Made by a program: the position numbers and the translations under genes. DNA of 64,000 bases from an uncultured Roseovarius sp. Its GTDB lineage: Bacteria; Pseudomonadota; Alphaproteobacteria; Rhodobacterales; Rhodobacteraceae. Of the stretch, positions 7,857 through 16,077 are shown in pieces; the stretch's first letter is position 1; each line of letters begins with the position of its first letter. Where the stretch lies: positions 992,001 through 1,056,000 of the forward strand of contig CANMBU010000001.1 of NCBI GenBank assembly GCA_947496175.1, written 5' to 3'. The notes beneath the pieces are model-generated. The model had not been told where the DNA came from. It did no database searches and saw only the letters and a program-made list of their open reading frames with translations.

Positions 7857-9293
7857 AACCCCACTCGCTGTCCAAGCATCAAAACCGAACATCATATAGT
7901 CGCGTTGATAAATCTGCGCGACGTGCTTTTCGATTTTGTCGTCATAAATCTCGACAAGTTTAAAGGGCAAAGCGTCGTCTGTTTCTATCAAACTGGGTGT
8001 GTTCTTCAATCCGACCTTGGCTGCAAGCTCACGCAATTCTTTGTCCAGTTGATCCTCACGCAGGACCTGATCTGGCACTATGAATTGAGACATACCTTGA
8101 AGGGCCGCTGCCTGTGTGGCCCAGTGGGCATCAACACGAATGGCTGTCTGGCCAGACAGGTTCGCGGTCAAGAAATCAAGGAATCCGAGAAATGCGTCGC
8201 GATGCTCTGCCAAGCCATAGGTCTCGGACGGAAATCTTCCTGGCAAAGGCACTTTGAACGAGTTTCGTAGAATTTTTCGAATGCCTTCGAATGTTCCGGG
8301 TCCGGTCTGCAATATCTTCGTGCAAAAGGCGTGGTGCACTCGCGCGACAGGATGTCGAAGCACCGAAAAGCATCGGTGACCCACATTTTTTCGTTTCCAC
8401 TGTCGCACCGATTTCTGATTAAGACCGGTTTGCAACTCGTCGAGTGAACAGCCGTCGAGTTGTGCCATCCAAGAAAGCACGGTCATTTCAGGTCCGGAGC
8501 GGATGGGTAAAAAAAGAAGCGGTGCATGCGCACAGGCGACAAAACTTGGCACGGCAGGACCACGGCGCGGCTCAAAACTGGGCGTGCGATGAAAGTTAAG
8601 GTAGTCAAGTGCAGCGATAGCTTTGTCCATCTCCTGAACATTGGAAACCTTCTCACTCAACGAACTAGGATTTTGCTTTTTTAATCCTTTATCGAGACCA
8701 TCCAGTGTTTCTTCGCTTCCTAAAAAGCGTGCGAGGCCATTAATCACTTCAAGATCCTGCAAGTCCTCGTAGGCTATGTAAAACGCAGTTTGCCCGGTTT
8801 TCTGCAGGTGGTTCAGCAACAGAACCTGAAACTCATGTATTCGGGTCACATGCTCTTCAAACTCAGCTGCATCAAAACGAACGCGGCTATCCTTGCGGCG
8901 TTTGACGTTGGTGAGTTTCCACTGCCCGGTAGCCTGTGCAATCTTCCATGAAACATAGCTGTCCAATGGATTGCGCGTCAGTATGATTTTGGCACATCGC
9001 GTGTCGTTCAGTACCGTGTCCAATATCCTTGGATCATGATCGTTGAAGTATCGAAAGCCGCCGATCCCAGAGGGTCTATTCTTGATTGCATCAATTAAAC
9101 GCTGAGGATCAGCATCTCTGGTGGCGCGCGTGACACCCGCGATCTCGGTCTTGTTTGGATATCCTATGAAATGTGGATTAAAGGCCTCTCCAAAGCATTC
9201 AAATTTATCAAAAGCATTTATATTCGCTTCCAGAAAATTGGACCCTGTCCGCATCTCGGCAAACAAAACGAAATAGTCGAAGCGATCTGCCAT
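7839..9293 (-). CDS. Two-domain sulfotransferase (fused tandem domains)
   Basis: The 484-residue protein looks like two sulfotransferase domains in a row. The first (about 1-235) has a PAPS 5'-phosphosulfate loop, MRTGSNFLEANI at 14-25, and a 3'-phosphate motif, ILTRNPLDSYVSWKIA from 104, as in Stf0/NodH-type enzymes. The second (about 245-480) has LPIRSGPEMTVLSWM at 262-276 and FSVLRHPVARVHHAF from 309. Its 5' loop lacks a basic residue where the first has RTGSN, so it may bind PAPS poorly. Sulfotransferases move sulfate from PAPS to sugar or other hydroxyl groups. It is the last gene of a glycan operon, five bases after the GT14-like gene. The acceptor is unknown. Confidence 0.82.
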   Translation of the reverse strand: MADRFDYFVLFAEMRTGSNFLEANINAFDKFECFGEAFNPHFIGYPNKTEIAGVTRATRDADPQRLIDAIKNRPSGIGGFRYFNDHDPRILDTVLNDTRCAKIILTRNPLDSYVSWKIAQATGQWKLTNVKRRKDSRVRFDAAEFEEHVTRIHEFQVLLLNHLQKTGQTAFYIAYEDLQDLEVINGLARFLGSEETLDGLDKGLKKQNPSSLSEKVSNVQEMDKAIAALDYLNFHRTPSFEPRRGPAVPSFVACAHAPLLFLPIRSGPEMTVLSWMAQLDGCSLDELQTGLNQKSVRQWKRKNVGHRCFSVLRHPVARVHHAFCTKILQTGPGTFEGIRKILRNSFKVPLPGRFPSETYGLAEHRDAFLGFLDFLTANLSGQTAIRVDAHWATQAAALQGMSQFIVPDQVLREDQLDKELRELAAKVGLKNTPSLIETDDALPFKLVEIYDDKIEKHVAQIYQRDYMMFGFDAWTASGVSSGLN

Positions 9294-9298
9294 AAACG

Positions 9299-10999
9299 CT
9301 ATCGCACCAGATAAGGTTTCGGCTTGTCTTGGTTTGGCTCATGCAACCGATGCTCAACTGGAAAATCACCCATGAGGTAGGGATGCATGCCCTGGTTCTT
9401 CAAATTCTGCAGAAACTGCCCAAATCCTGTCAGGTCTGACATTTTCGGCACCTCAGCCAGCCCAAACTGAGTTTGTTTCCCAATCTCATCGATGATCGTC
9501 TGGAGCGGTTCCATAGGTGCTTCGATGAATTCTGCCATTGTCCAAATACGCACCCGCGCTTTGGCCCAAGGTGACCTCAGAACATCAAGGTGTTTACTTT
9601 CTGTTTGTTGTAATCGCGCGGCTTCCTGGCGAATGTCAGAGAAGTTTTTGTTCGACTTAAACAATGCAACTGCCCAGGCGCCAGAAATCACAGATATCTG
9701 AGCATTTGGATCCTTAGCGATATCCCACTCAATATCTTTGATTTCATCCCGCGGACCCATTTGAAAACACTGCCGCTCACCACGCGTATTCCAAATGAGA
9801 CTGGATAGAAACGCGCGTGGATTATAGTCCCGCAATGTAGCACTACCGCTCAGCGCTCCGTTCATAACAGTCTGGCCATCCGAAAACTCCGCCCTCTCAG
9901 GCGCAAACAAATGACCATGGACGCGCGTTCCTGTCACTTTGGCCAGCCAGGGTTCAAAATTCTCAAACAGATCGCTGAACCCTTGGAAAACTGAATATTG
10001 CGCGCAGGTCAGCCCATTCTCCCGCCCTTCAACCGGAAAGCGGCTTTGCATGAACAGACCGCGCCGACCGCGCGTTCGGCGCTCAACTGCCTTGGCAAAA
10101 ATTCTGTCGATTTTTCCTGGGTTAGGTTCTGTACGTTTCATCGCGCCAGCGGGGTCCATTAGGAACGCATCATAAAGCCGGTTTGCGAAAGGCCAGATCT
10201 TGCGCGCGACAAAACAATCTGACCGACGCAAAAGCTGCAAGTGGTCATCATAGAAAATATGCGGCTTTCCCTGATAGTCGAACTTTGAAAGTGTCAGCGA
10301 CCGGCTTTCTATCTGGCGCGAGTAAAGGCGAGACAGGGTCTGAAAGTAACTTTCGTCAGGGATCCAAACCTTGCTGAAGTACCGATCATAAACCGAACGA
10401 TCCGGGTCGTCGAGAATAGCCGATAAGGTTTGTCGAGTAAGACACCACCACTGACTTCCCATATGTGGAACAATTCCGTTTGGTATACGTCTGCGGTACC
10501 GAACCAATCTTTGAACAGAGACATATTTATCAAACATGAACCTGTTTTTACGCCATGAAAACGGGAAGCTAAGCGTGAAGCGCTCTTTGTCAAAACCTCC
10601 GATCGTCCAGGGTACATCCGAGGTCGTGGCAGATTCGATGAAGTCTGTTTGCGGGCGCTCTGCAAGATAATCAATGAGTTCCTGAACAGGCCGTAGGGGA
10701 AGGCATGACCCAGAAGCGAGATAAACATGACGCACATGCGCGAACTCGTCCAACATCATCCGTGAAGCACTCTGTGTCGCCGCAACCAACCCCCATGTGC
10801 CCCATTCGCATCGGTGTCTTTTGGAAAACCGAACGTTAGGTAGGTCAGACAAAGCTTGGACAAACTCATTGTACGGCCCAGAAAGCACATTCTTGTCGAC
10901 ATGTACGATGATCGGACAGCCAGCGGCGGACCAATGGCGCGCAACCTGCTCAGCACGGTCAAAGGCCGTGTGAACCAGCATGATAATGCCGACGCTCAT
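9299..10999 (-). CDS. GT14-type (core-2/I-branching) glycosyltransferase
   Basis: The 566-residue protein has an N-terminal half like the Branch family of beta-1,6-N-acetylglucosaminyltransferases and xylosyltransferases (GT14): IIMLVHTAFDRAEQVARHW at the start, IVHVDKN near 31-37, EWGTWGLVAATQSA near 65-78 and YLASGSCLPLRP near 93-104. The C-terminal 250 residues form an additional domain that I recall only from Rhodobacteraceae proteins. It likely adds an amino sugar or similar residue to a surface glycan in the cytoplasm. The donor cannot be read from sequence. It lies between two other transferase genes, 13 and 5 bases away, so it is co-transcribed with them. Confidence 0.82.
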   Translation of the reverse strand: MSVGIIMLVHTAFDRAEQVARHWSAAGCPIIVHVDKNVLSGPYNEFVQALSDLPNVRFSKRHRCEWGTWGLVAATQSASRMMLDEFAHVRHVYLASGSCLPLRPVQELIDYLAERPQTDFIESATTSDVPWTIGGFDKERFTLSFPFSWRKNRFMFDKYVSVQRLVRYRRRIPNGIVPHMGSQWWCLTRQTLSAILDDPDRSVYDRYFSKVWIPDESYFQTLSRLYSRQIESRSLTLSKFDYQGKPHIFYDDHLQLLRRSDCFVARKIWPFANRLYDAFLMDPAGAMKRTEPNPGKIDRIFAKAVERRTRGRRGLFMQSRFPVEGRENGLTCAQYSVFQGFSDLFENFEPWLAKVTGTRVHGHLFAPERAEFSDGQTVMNGALSGSATLRDYNPRAFLSSLIWNTRGERQCFQMGPRDEIKDIEWDIAKDPNAQISVISGAWAVALFKSNKNFSDIRQEAARLQQTESKHLDVLRSPWAKARVRIWTMAEFIEAPMEPLQTIIDEIGKQTQFGLAEVPKMSDLTGFGQFLQNLKNQGMHPYLMGDFPVEHRLHEPNQDKPKPYLVR

Positions 11000-11012
11000 C
11001 CGCTGCTCTTCC

Positions 11013-12023
11013 TCATGCCCAGTTCCCCTTTGACATTAGTCCGAGGATTTCAAGTTGCCGCCAGTTTATATATTTTTCCGACCATTTGCACCAAAGGTCT
11101 GGATTTTCTTGCACAGACTCCACATAGGCCTTGTATTCGACGCTGCCCTGATAGTGCTGTTTGCGTCGCAATTCCTCTTCGGCCTTTGCCGCAAACGTAT
11201 TGAGAAACTTTACATGAAGCAGGATACCACTGGCTTTTTCGCCGCCCCATTCATCGTAGGTCAGGTTAAGGCCACGCGGCAAAAGCATGTGAGTTGAGCT
11301 GATGTAAGTGTAGCGTTTGTCCCACTTCACCAAAGGCGTCTTGTTCAGCGCAGGCGCTTTCGTAGGCTTGTCCTTGAAAAACATCCGGCTCCGCGGTCCG
11401 CCCTGAATCCACAGGTTGCCGTAGCGCCTGTTCTTCTCAATCATGTAGTTACCGGGATCAAACCAACTGGCGACTTCCACCGGATCTTGGCCCGGAAGAT
11501 AAGGCACTGCATCGATACGACCCTTAGGGTACATATCCAAAAGCATGGCACCGAATGAGCGCACCTGGCTTACATCCAGCCAGTCGGTCAACGCCCGGAT
11601 CGGTCGCGTGTCACAAAACGGATAGATAAACAATTCATCGGGATCGACCACAAGCGTCCAGTGTCCATGCCCATATTTGCTTTGAAGCCAATTCAACCAA
11701 TCGACCCCAAACTTCGAATTCTTGTAGCTCGCTTTTGTTGTCCACACCGACACGTCGCTTTGGTTGGCGAGATACTCCCGTCCGCCGTCGCTGCTGTCAT
11801 TGTCTACGATCAGAAAATGCGCGACGCCAAGATTACGATAATACTTCAGAAAGTAGGGCAGGCGGACATATTCGTCCCTCATAGTCGAAAACAAAAGAAT
11901 GTCGCCTGGGCGAATCTTGCCTGTGCGGTTCACGACAGGTTTGAGCGAGAAATGCTTCCGGAAAGCACGCACTTGATGGCGCTTTCGGCGCAGCCGCATC
12001 ACATATGACTGCAACAGACTCAA
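11013..12023 (-). CDS. Family-2-type glycosyltransferase, copy 1
   Basis: The 336-residue protein belongs to the Glyco_tranf_2_4 type: FSTMRDEYVRLPYFLKYYRN near 45-64, FLIVDNDSSDG at 70-80, and an acidic VDPDE at 126-130 that would hold the metal and nucleotide sugar. The start is TTG at 12021-12023, with GAGGA eight bases before; ATG eight codons in is an alternative. It is a close paralog of the next gene upstream: the two share most motifs and end in the same way (GLMSKGNW plus one residue). Expected role: one glycosidic step in surface glycan assembly. Donor and acceptor are unknown. Confidence 0.82.
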   Translation of the reverse strand: MSLLQSYVMRLRRKRHQVRAFRKHFSLKPVVNRTGKIRPGDILLFSTMRDEYVRLPYFLKYYRNLGVAHFLIVDNDSSDGGREYLANQSDVSVWTTKASYKNSKFGVDWLNWLQSKYGHGHWTLVVDPDELFIYPFCDTRPIRALTDWLDVSQVRSFGAMLLDMYPKGRIDAVPYLPGQDPVEVASWFDPGNYMIEKNRRYGNLWIQGGPRSRMFFKDKPTKAPALNKTPLVKWDKRYTYISSTHMLLPRGLNLTYDEWGGEKASGILLHVKFLNTFAAKAEEELRRKQHYQGSVEYKAYVESVQENPDLWCKWSEKYINWRQLEILGLMSKGNWA

Positions 12024-12192
12024 TGATAAATCCTCATGGCCGGCATTTTTTTAAAGCCACACCTTATTGCCTGACGCTTAACGCATCCTTTTTGCAGGAA
12101 CGTAACGTCTCTTTCGACGCTGTGTCGCCCGCGACTACTCGTACTAAACACCTTATGTGATTGCTCAAAACGGGTAAACTCCCAAACCAGTT

Positions 12193-13215
12193 TCATACCC
12201 AATTCCCCTTTGACATCAAACCCATGGCTTCAAGCTGACGCCAGCCAGTCAGCTCGCTCGACGCCTCGCACCACAGTGTTGGGTTTTGGCTGAGCGCGTC
12301 ATAGTAATCATCATAGAGCTTGGAATTGGCGAAATGCTCTGCACGCTGCTTTTCCTCAGATGATCGCATGACAACCGAATTGAGAAACTTCGAGTGCAAC
12401 AAAATCCCAGATGTACGCTCGCCTCCGTCAGCGTCGTAAACATGATTGAGCCGTCGAGGCAAAAGCGAATGCGTGGAACTTACATAGGCGTATCTCCGGT
12501 TCCATTTCACCAATGGGATCTTACCCAGAGTCGGAGCACGTTTGGGTCTGTCCCTGAAGAAAAGCCGTGCACGCACACCACCTTGTATCCATAGGTTTTG
12601 CAGATCGCTCTTCTTCTGCATCACGTAATTGCCGCCATCGAACCAACTCAACGTGTCAAATGGATTTTCTCCAGGGTTGTAAGTCGTATCCCCAACCGGG
12701 CCTTTCGGGTACATGTCCAGCATCAAAGCGCCGAATGACTCATGACCGTGCTGTTCAAGCCAGTTGGTTAAAGCGGGCAAACTGCGTGTTTGGTGGTGCG
12801 GGTAGATCAGGATCTCGTCCGCATCCACAGACAAACACCAATGACCGTGACCAAATCTGATCTGAAGCCACGTCACCCAATCGACACCAAAACGAGAAAG
12901 ACGATAACTTTTGGTCGTGCGCCATAGCGAGACATCATCTTGTTCTTTCAAGAACTCTACTGTTCCGTCATCGCTGGCATTGTCGACGATGAGAAAATGC
13001 TTAACGCCGAGTCTGCGGTAGTGATCAAGGAAAAAGGGGAGTCGCAAAGCCTCGTTGCGCACAGTCGAAAACAACAAGACATCTTGAGCTGATATCTGAG
13101 GCGTTCGATCCACAATCAAACAGAGCTGCCGGCGCTTGCGAAATGCACGAAAGAGCAACCTGCGGCGTTTCCACCGCAGCCTGTAGGCAAATACTGCTTC
13201 CGACAGCACGCTCAT
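12193..13215 (-). CDS. Family-2-type glycosyltransferase, copy 2
   Basis: This 340-residue protein is a paralog of the downstream gene at 11013-12023. It has the same layout: LLFSTVRNEALRLPFFLDHY near 47-66, FLIVDNASDDGTVEFL near 74-89 and the acidic VDADE at 130-134. The C-terminal region (ASSTHSLLPRRLNHVYDADG, then GILLHSKFLNS) also matches. A 169-base gap separates the copies, larger than other gaps in this operon, with no clear promoter or hairpin. The pair probably arose by tandem duplication and may catalyse two successive or alternative sugar additions. Confidence 0.82.
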   Translation of the reverse strand: MSVLSEAVFAYRLRWKRRRLLFRAFRKRRQLCLIVDRTPQISAQDVLLFSTVRNEALRLPFFLDHYRRLGVKHFLIVDNASDDGTVEFLKEQDDVSLWRTTKSYRLSRFGVDWVTWLQIRFGHGHWCLSVDADEILIYPHHQTRSLPALTNWLEQHGHESFGALMLDMYPKGPVGDTTYNPGENPFDTLSWFDGGNYVMQKKSDLQNLWIQGGVRARLFFRDRPKRAPTLGKIPLVKWNRRYAYVSSTHSLLPRRLNHVYDADGGERTSGILLHSKFLNSVVMRSSEEKQRAEHFANSKLYDDYYDALSQNPTLWCEASSELTGWRQLEAMGLMSKGNWV

Positions 13216-13253
13216 GGATCGCCCGATTTAGTGCCTCCGCGTGAAAATCAGGT

Positions 13254-14237
13254 TTATTTTTCGTAATGTCCAGTTTGATGCCACCGCCAGGCATCAGAAA
13301 TCATCTGATCAAGCGTTGATCTTTCAGAATTCCAACCAAGTTCGGTCAGAGCGCGTGCTGACCCTGAAACCAGTTTTGTACAATCACCTGGCCGCCTGTC
13401 GCCAAATACTACCGGCACATCATGACCTGTGGCTTTCTTTGCCTGATCAATAACTTCTTTGACAGAAAACCCAGTGCCAGTGCCAAGGTTAAACACACGA
13501 CTAGGTTTTCCGGATTCCAACCACTTCAATCCAAGCACATGCGCATCAACAAGATCAGTGACATGAACATAATCCCGGATACATGTGCCATCGGGTGTAT
13601 CATAGTCGGTTCCGAAGACCGTCAAGTTGTCCCGCTTTCCAGAAATCGCATCCAATATCAGCGGAACAAGATGCGTCTCGGGTTGGTGAAATTCTCCGAT
13701 TTCGGCATCTGGATCAGCGCCCGCCACATTAAAATAGCGAAAGATCACATGCTTTAGACCGTGTGACTCTTCAAAGTTCTGCAACATGTCTTCAATGGCA
13801 CGTTTGCTGGCGCCATAGGCATTGATCGGATGCTGAGCAGTGGTCTCGTCCAGAACCACGTTATCGTGGTCTCCATACGTGGCACAGGTCGACGAAAAAA
13901 CGATGCTCTTACATCCGGCAGCATGAGCAGCCTGGCAAAGTGTAAGTGACCCAGAGACGTTGTTGTCCCAGTACAAGCCCGGGTCGTGCATACTTTCGCC
14001 AACCTGGCTCAGAGCGCCAAAGTGCAAAATCGCTGTTGGATTATAAGTCGAAAATACCTCATCAAGACGTGCTCGGTCCCTGAGGTCGCCTTGCTCAAAG
14101 GGGCCGAACTTCACCGCATCGGCCCAACCGGTGCAGAGGTTGTCATACGAAACGGGGGTATACCCTGCGGCTTTCAGAGCTTTGCAAGCATGTGATCCGA
14201 TGTATCCGGCCCCACCGGTGACCAGGACATATGTCAA
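13254..14237 (-). CDS. galE: UDP-glucose 4-epimerase
   Basis: The 327-residue enzyme interconverts UDP-glucose and UDP-galactose using bound NAD. The NAD motif GGAGYIGSH is at residues 8-16, the SST triad part near 115-117, and the catalytic Y141 and K145 are in YGASK. The start codon is TTG at 14235-14237; the protein fold must begin here and no ATG is available, so this rare start is well supported. The stop of galU lies 21 bases upstream, so galU-galE are co-transcribed and supply UDP-glucose and UDP-galactose to the glycosyltransferases downstream. Confidence 0.94.
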   Translation of the reverse strand: MTYVLVTGGAGYIGSHACKALKAAGYTPVSYDNLCTGWADAVKFGPFEQGDLRDRARLDEVFSTYNPTAILHFGALSQVGESMHDPGLYWDNNVSGSLTLCQAAHAAGCKSIVFSSTCATYGDHDNVVLDETTAQHPINAYGASKRAIEDMLQNFEESHGLKHVIFRYFNVAGADPDAEIGEFHQPETHLVPLILDAISGKRDNLTVFGTDYDTPDGTCIRDYVHVTDLVDAHVLGLKWLESGKPSRVFNLGTGTGFSVKEVIDQAKKATGHDVPVVFGDRRPGDCTKLVSGSARALTELGWNSERSTLDQMISDAWRWHQTGHYEK

Positions 14238-14258
14238 GTTCAGCCCCCCGAAAGCTGG

Positions 14259-15152
14259 TTATTCAGCCGCTTTCGCCGCATTGACCATTTCGCTCAGAAA
14301 ACCCCACAAATCGTCGCGGAACTCCGGGCGATCCAGCGCAAAAGCCACAGTGGCTTGCAGGAAGCCAGACTTAGACCCACAATCAAAGCGGCGCCCATCA
14401 AAGCGATATCCGTAGACCTCTTCGCCCTCCTGGCGCGCATCAGCAATGGCGTCGGTCAATTGAATCTCTCCACCAGCACCGGTCTTTTTCTTGTTGAGTT
14501 TCTGAAGAACAGTCGGTGTCAGAATATAACGCCCAATAACCGCCAGATTGGATGGGGACTCTCCAAGGTTTGGCTTTTCAACCATACCTTTCGTCGAAAC
14601 GATTTTGCCCATATCATCCTTGATATCCAGCATACCGTATGACGAGGTTTGCTCATCAGCCACTTCCATCGCCGCGACAATGTTTCCACCAGTTTCTTCG
14701 TAAGCTTCAACCATCTGCTGAAGACAGGGTTTGTCTGCTGAGATGACATCATCCGGAAGAATAACCGCGAACGGCTCATTCGCAATTAAACGTCGCGCAC
14801 ACCATACGGCATGTCCGAGACCCAAAGGTTTATTCTGACGTGTATATGCAATTTCACCACTGTCCATATTGGTAGAACGCAGGATTTCCAGAAGCTCATC
14901 TTTGCCTTTTTTCCGCAGCTCTTGCTCCAACTGCGGGGCGTTGTCGAAATAGTCTTCCAACGCGCCTTTTCCGCGAGACGTGACAAAGATAAACTCTTTG
15001 ATCCCAGCGGCACGCGCCTCGTCAATCGCGTACTGAACCAGCGGCCGGTCAACCAATGTCATGATTTCTTTCGGCACGGACTTCGTCGCAGGAAGGAACC
15101 GTGTGCCCATTCCCGCCACGGGAAAAATCGCCTTGGTTAGTTTCTTTCGCAT
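14259..15152 (-). CDS. galU: UTP-glucose-1-phosphate uridylyltransferase
   Basis: The 297-residue enzyme makes UDP-glucose from UTP and glucose 1-phosphate. The nucleotide-binding N terminus reads FPVAGMGTRFLPATKSVPKE (residues 10-29), and the family's YAIDEARAAGI and PLGLGHAVWCA segments follow. Length is typical of bacterial GalU. AGGAGCGG precedes the ATG. A possible promoter lies in the 124-base gap to kdsB, so galU is probably the first gene of the galU-galE-glycosyltransferase-sulfotransferase operon. UDP-glucose feeds the epimerase next door and many envelope glycans. Confidence 0.95.
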   Translation of the reverse strand: MRKKLTKAIFPVAGMGTRFLPATKSVPKEIMTLVDRPLVQYAIDEARAAGIKEFIFVTSRGKGALEDYFDNAPQLEQELRKKGKDELLEILRSTNMDSGEIAYTRQNKPLGLGHAVWCARRLIANEPFAVILPDDVISADKPCLQQMVEAYEETGGNIVAAMEVADEQTSSYGMLDIKDDMGKIVSTKGMVEKPNLGESPSNLAVIGRYILTPTVLQKLNKKKTGAGGEIQLTDAIADARQEGEEVYGYRFDGRRFDCGSKSGFLQATVAFALDRPEFRDDLWGFLSEMVNAAKAAE

Positions 15153-15243
15153 TTACCGCTCCTAAACAGCCCTAATCGTAAAAACAGGACAATTGTGACC
15201 ACTCCATGGCGGCACATAACAGTTTATTCGTTTTTTAAGTGTT

Positions 15244-15272
15244 TACGTAGCAACATATCGCCGACAGGTCAA
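15244..15272 (-). promoter_or_regulatory. Candidate promoter of the galU operon
   Basis: On the minus strand TTGACC (15267-15272) is followed after exactly 17 bases by TACGTA (15244-15249). It begins four bases past the kdsB stop codon and lies about 90 bases upstream of galU. The spacing is ideal but the -10 hexamer is only a partial match, so confidence is low. Confidence 0.3.
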
Positions 15273-15276
15273 AATT

Positions 15277-16077
15277 TCAGCGCATTCCCATCTCTTTCAT
15301 CATGACTTCAAGGCGTGGCACATCCTCAGGGTTGTTGAGCTCCCAAAACTTACGGCCTTTTGCGTGTACTTCAGTGCAAAGAATACGCCTTCCGTTTTCC
15401 AAAAACCTCAACTGCTCAAGACCCTCCAAGGTCTCCAATGGGCCACAAGCCCAACCGACATACTCCTCCAGAGCTTTAGGACGATATGCATAGACTCCAA
15501 CATGGTGAAAAACAGGTGTGTCTTCCCCTTCAGGATATTGGTCAGACGTGAAAGGAACGACTTCTTTTGAGAAGTAAAGCGCATAGCGGTTTCTATCGAA
15601 AACAGCCGTCGTGCCACCTACACGACCATGCGCGCGATCATTCAGAAACCCATTCAACGCTTCTCCATCGCAGCGCAGGACCGGGGTAGCAACATCAGCT
15701 ATTGGATCTGAGTTCAAATCCGAAACTAAGTCTTCAATAAACCAACTTGGCGTCAACGGCGCATCGCCCTGTAGATTAACGACAATATCAAAGTTCCCGC
15801 CCAATTCTGTATGCGCTTCAGCGCATCTTTCGGTACCATTCGCACAATCTGGTGAGGTCATGACTACCTCAGCCCCAAAGGCTTGTGCGGCATCACGAAT
15901 GCGCGTGTCGTCCGTTGCCACGACAACGCGGTCGACACCTTTTACAGACAAAGCGGCGTCCCAGCTTCGCTCAATCAGGCTCTTTTCCGTTCCGTCAGCA
16001 CCCTTAAGCTTCGCAAGAGGTTTTCCCGGATATCGTGATGACGCATAGCGCGCCGGTATCGCGATCAATACACTCAT
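15277..16077 (-). CDS. kdsB: 3-deoxy-manno-octulosonate cytidylyltransferase
   Basis: The 266-residue enzyme activates Kdo to CMP-Kdo with CTP, the donor for the LPS inner core. The N terminus IPARYASSRYPGKPLAKL (residues 7-24) is the CTP-binding signature of the CMP-sugar synthetase group, and NLQGDAPL and FHHVGVYAYRP are also typical. Length is slightly above E. coli KdsB (248). The start overlaps the stop of the upstream phosphatase gene by four bases (ATGA), giving a coupled pair. A related CMP-sugar synthetase for another ulosonic acid is possible but less likely. Confidence 0.85.
   Translation of the reverse strand: MSVLIAIPARYASSRYPGKPLAKLKGADGTEKSLIERSWDAALSVKGVDRVVVATDDTRIRDAAQAFGAEVVMTSPDCANGTERCAEAHTELGGNFDIVVNLQGDAPLTPSWFIEDLVSDLNSDPIADVATPVLRCDGEALNGFLNDRAHGRVGGTTAVFDRNRYALYFSKEVVPFTSDQYPEGEDTPVFHHVGVYAYRPKALEEYVGWACGPLETLEGLEQLRFLENGRRILCTEVHAKGRKFWELNNPEDVPRLEVMMKEMGMR

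Noticed and set aside
12024-12192. 169-base gap between paralogous glycosyltransferases as a place for a small gene
   Set aside because: The open frame there (12020-12202) lacks a ribosome site and family and overlaps the flanking genes' ends; nothing else supports a gene.
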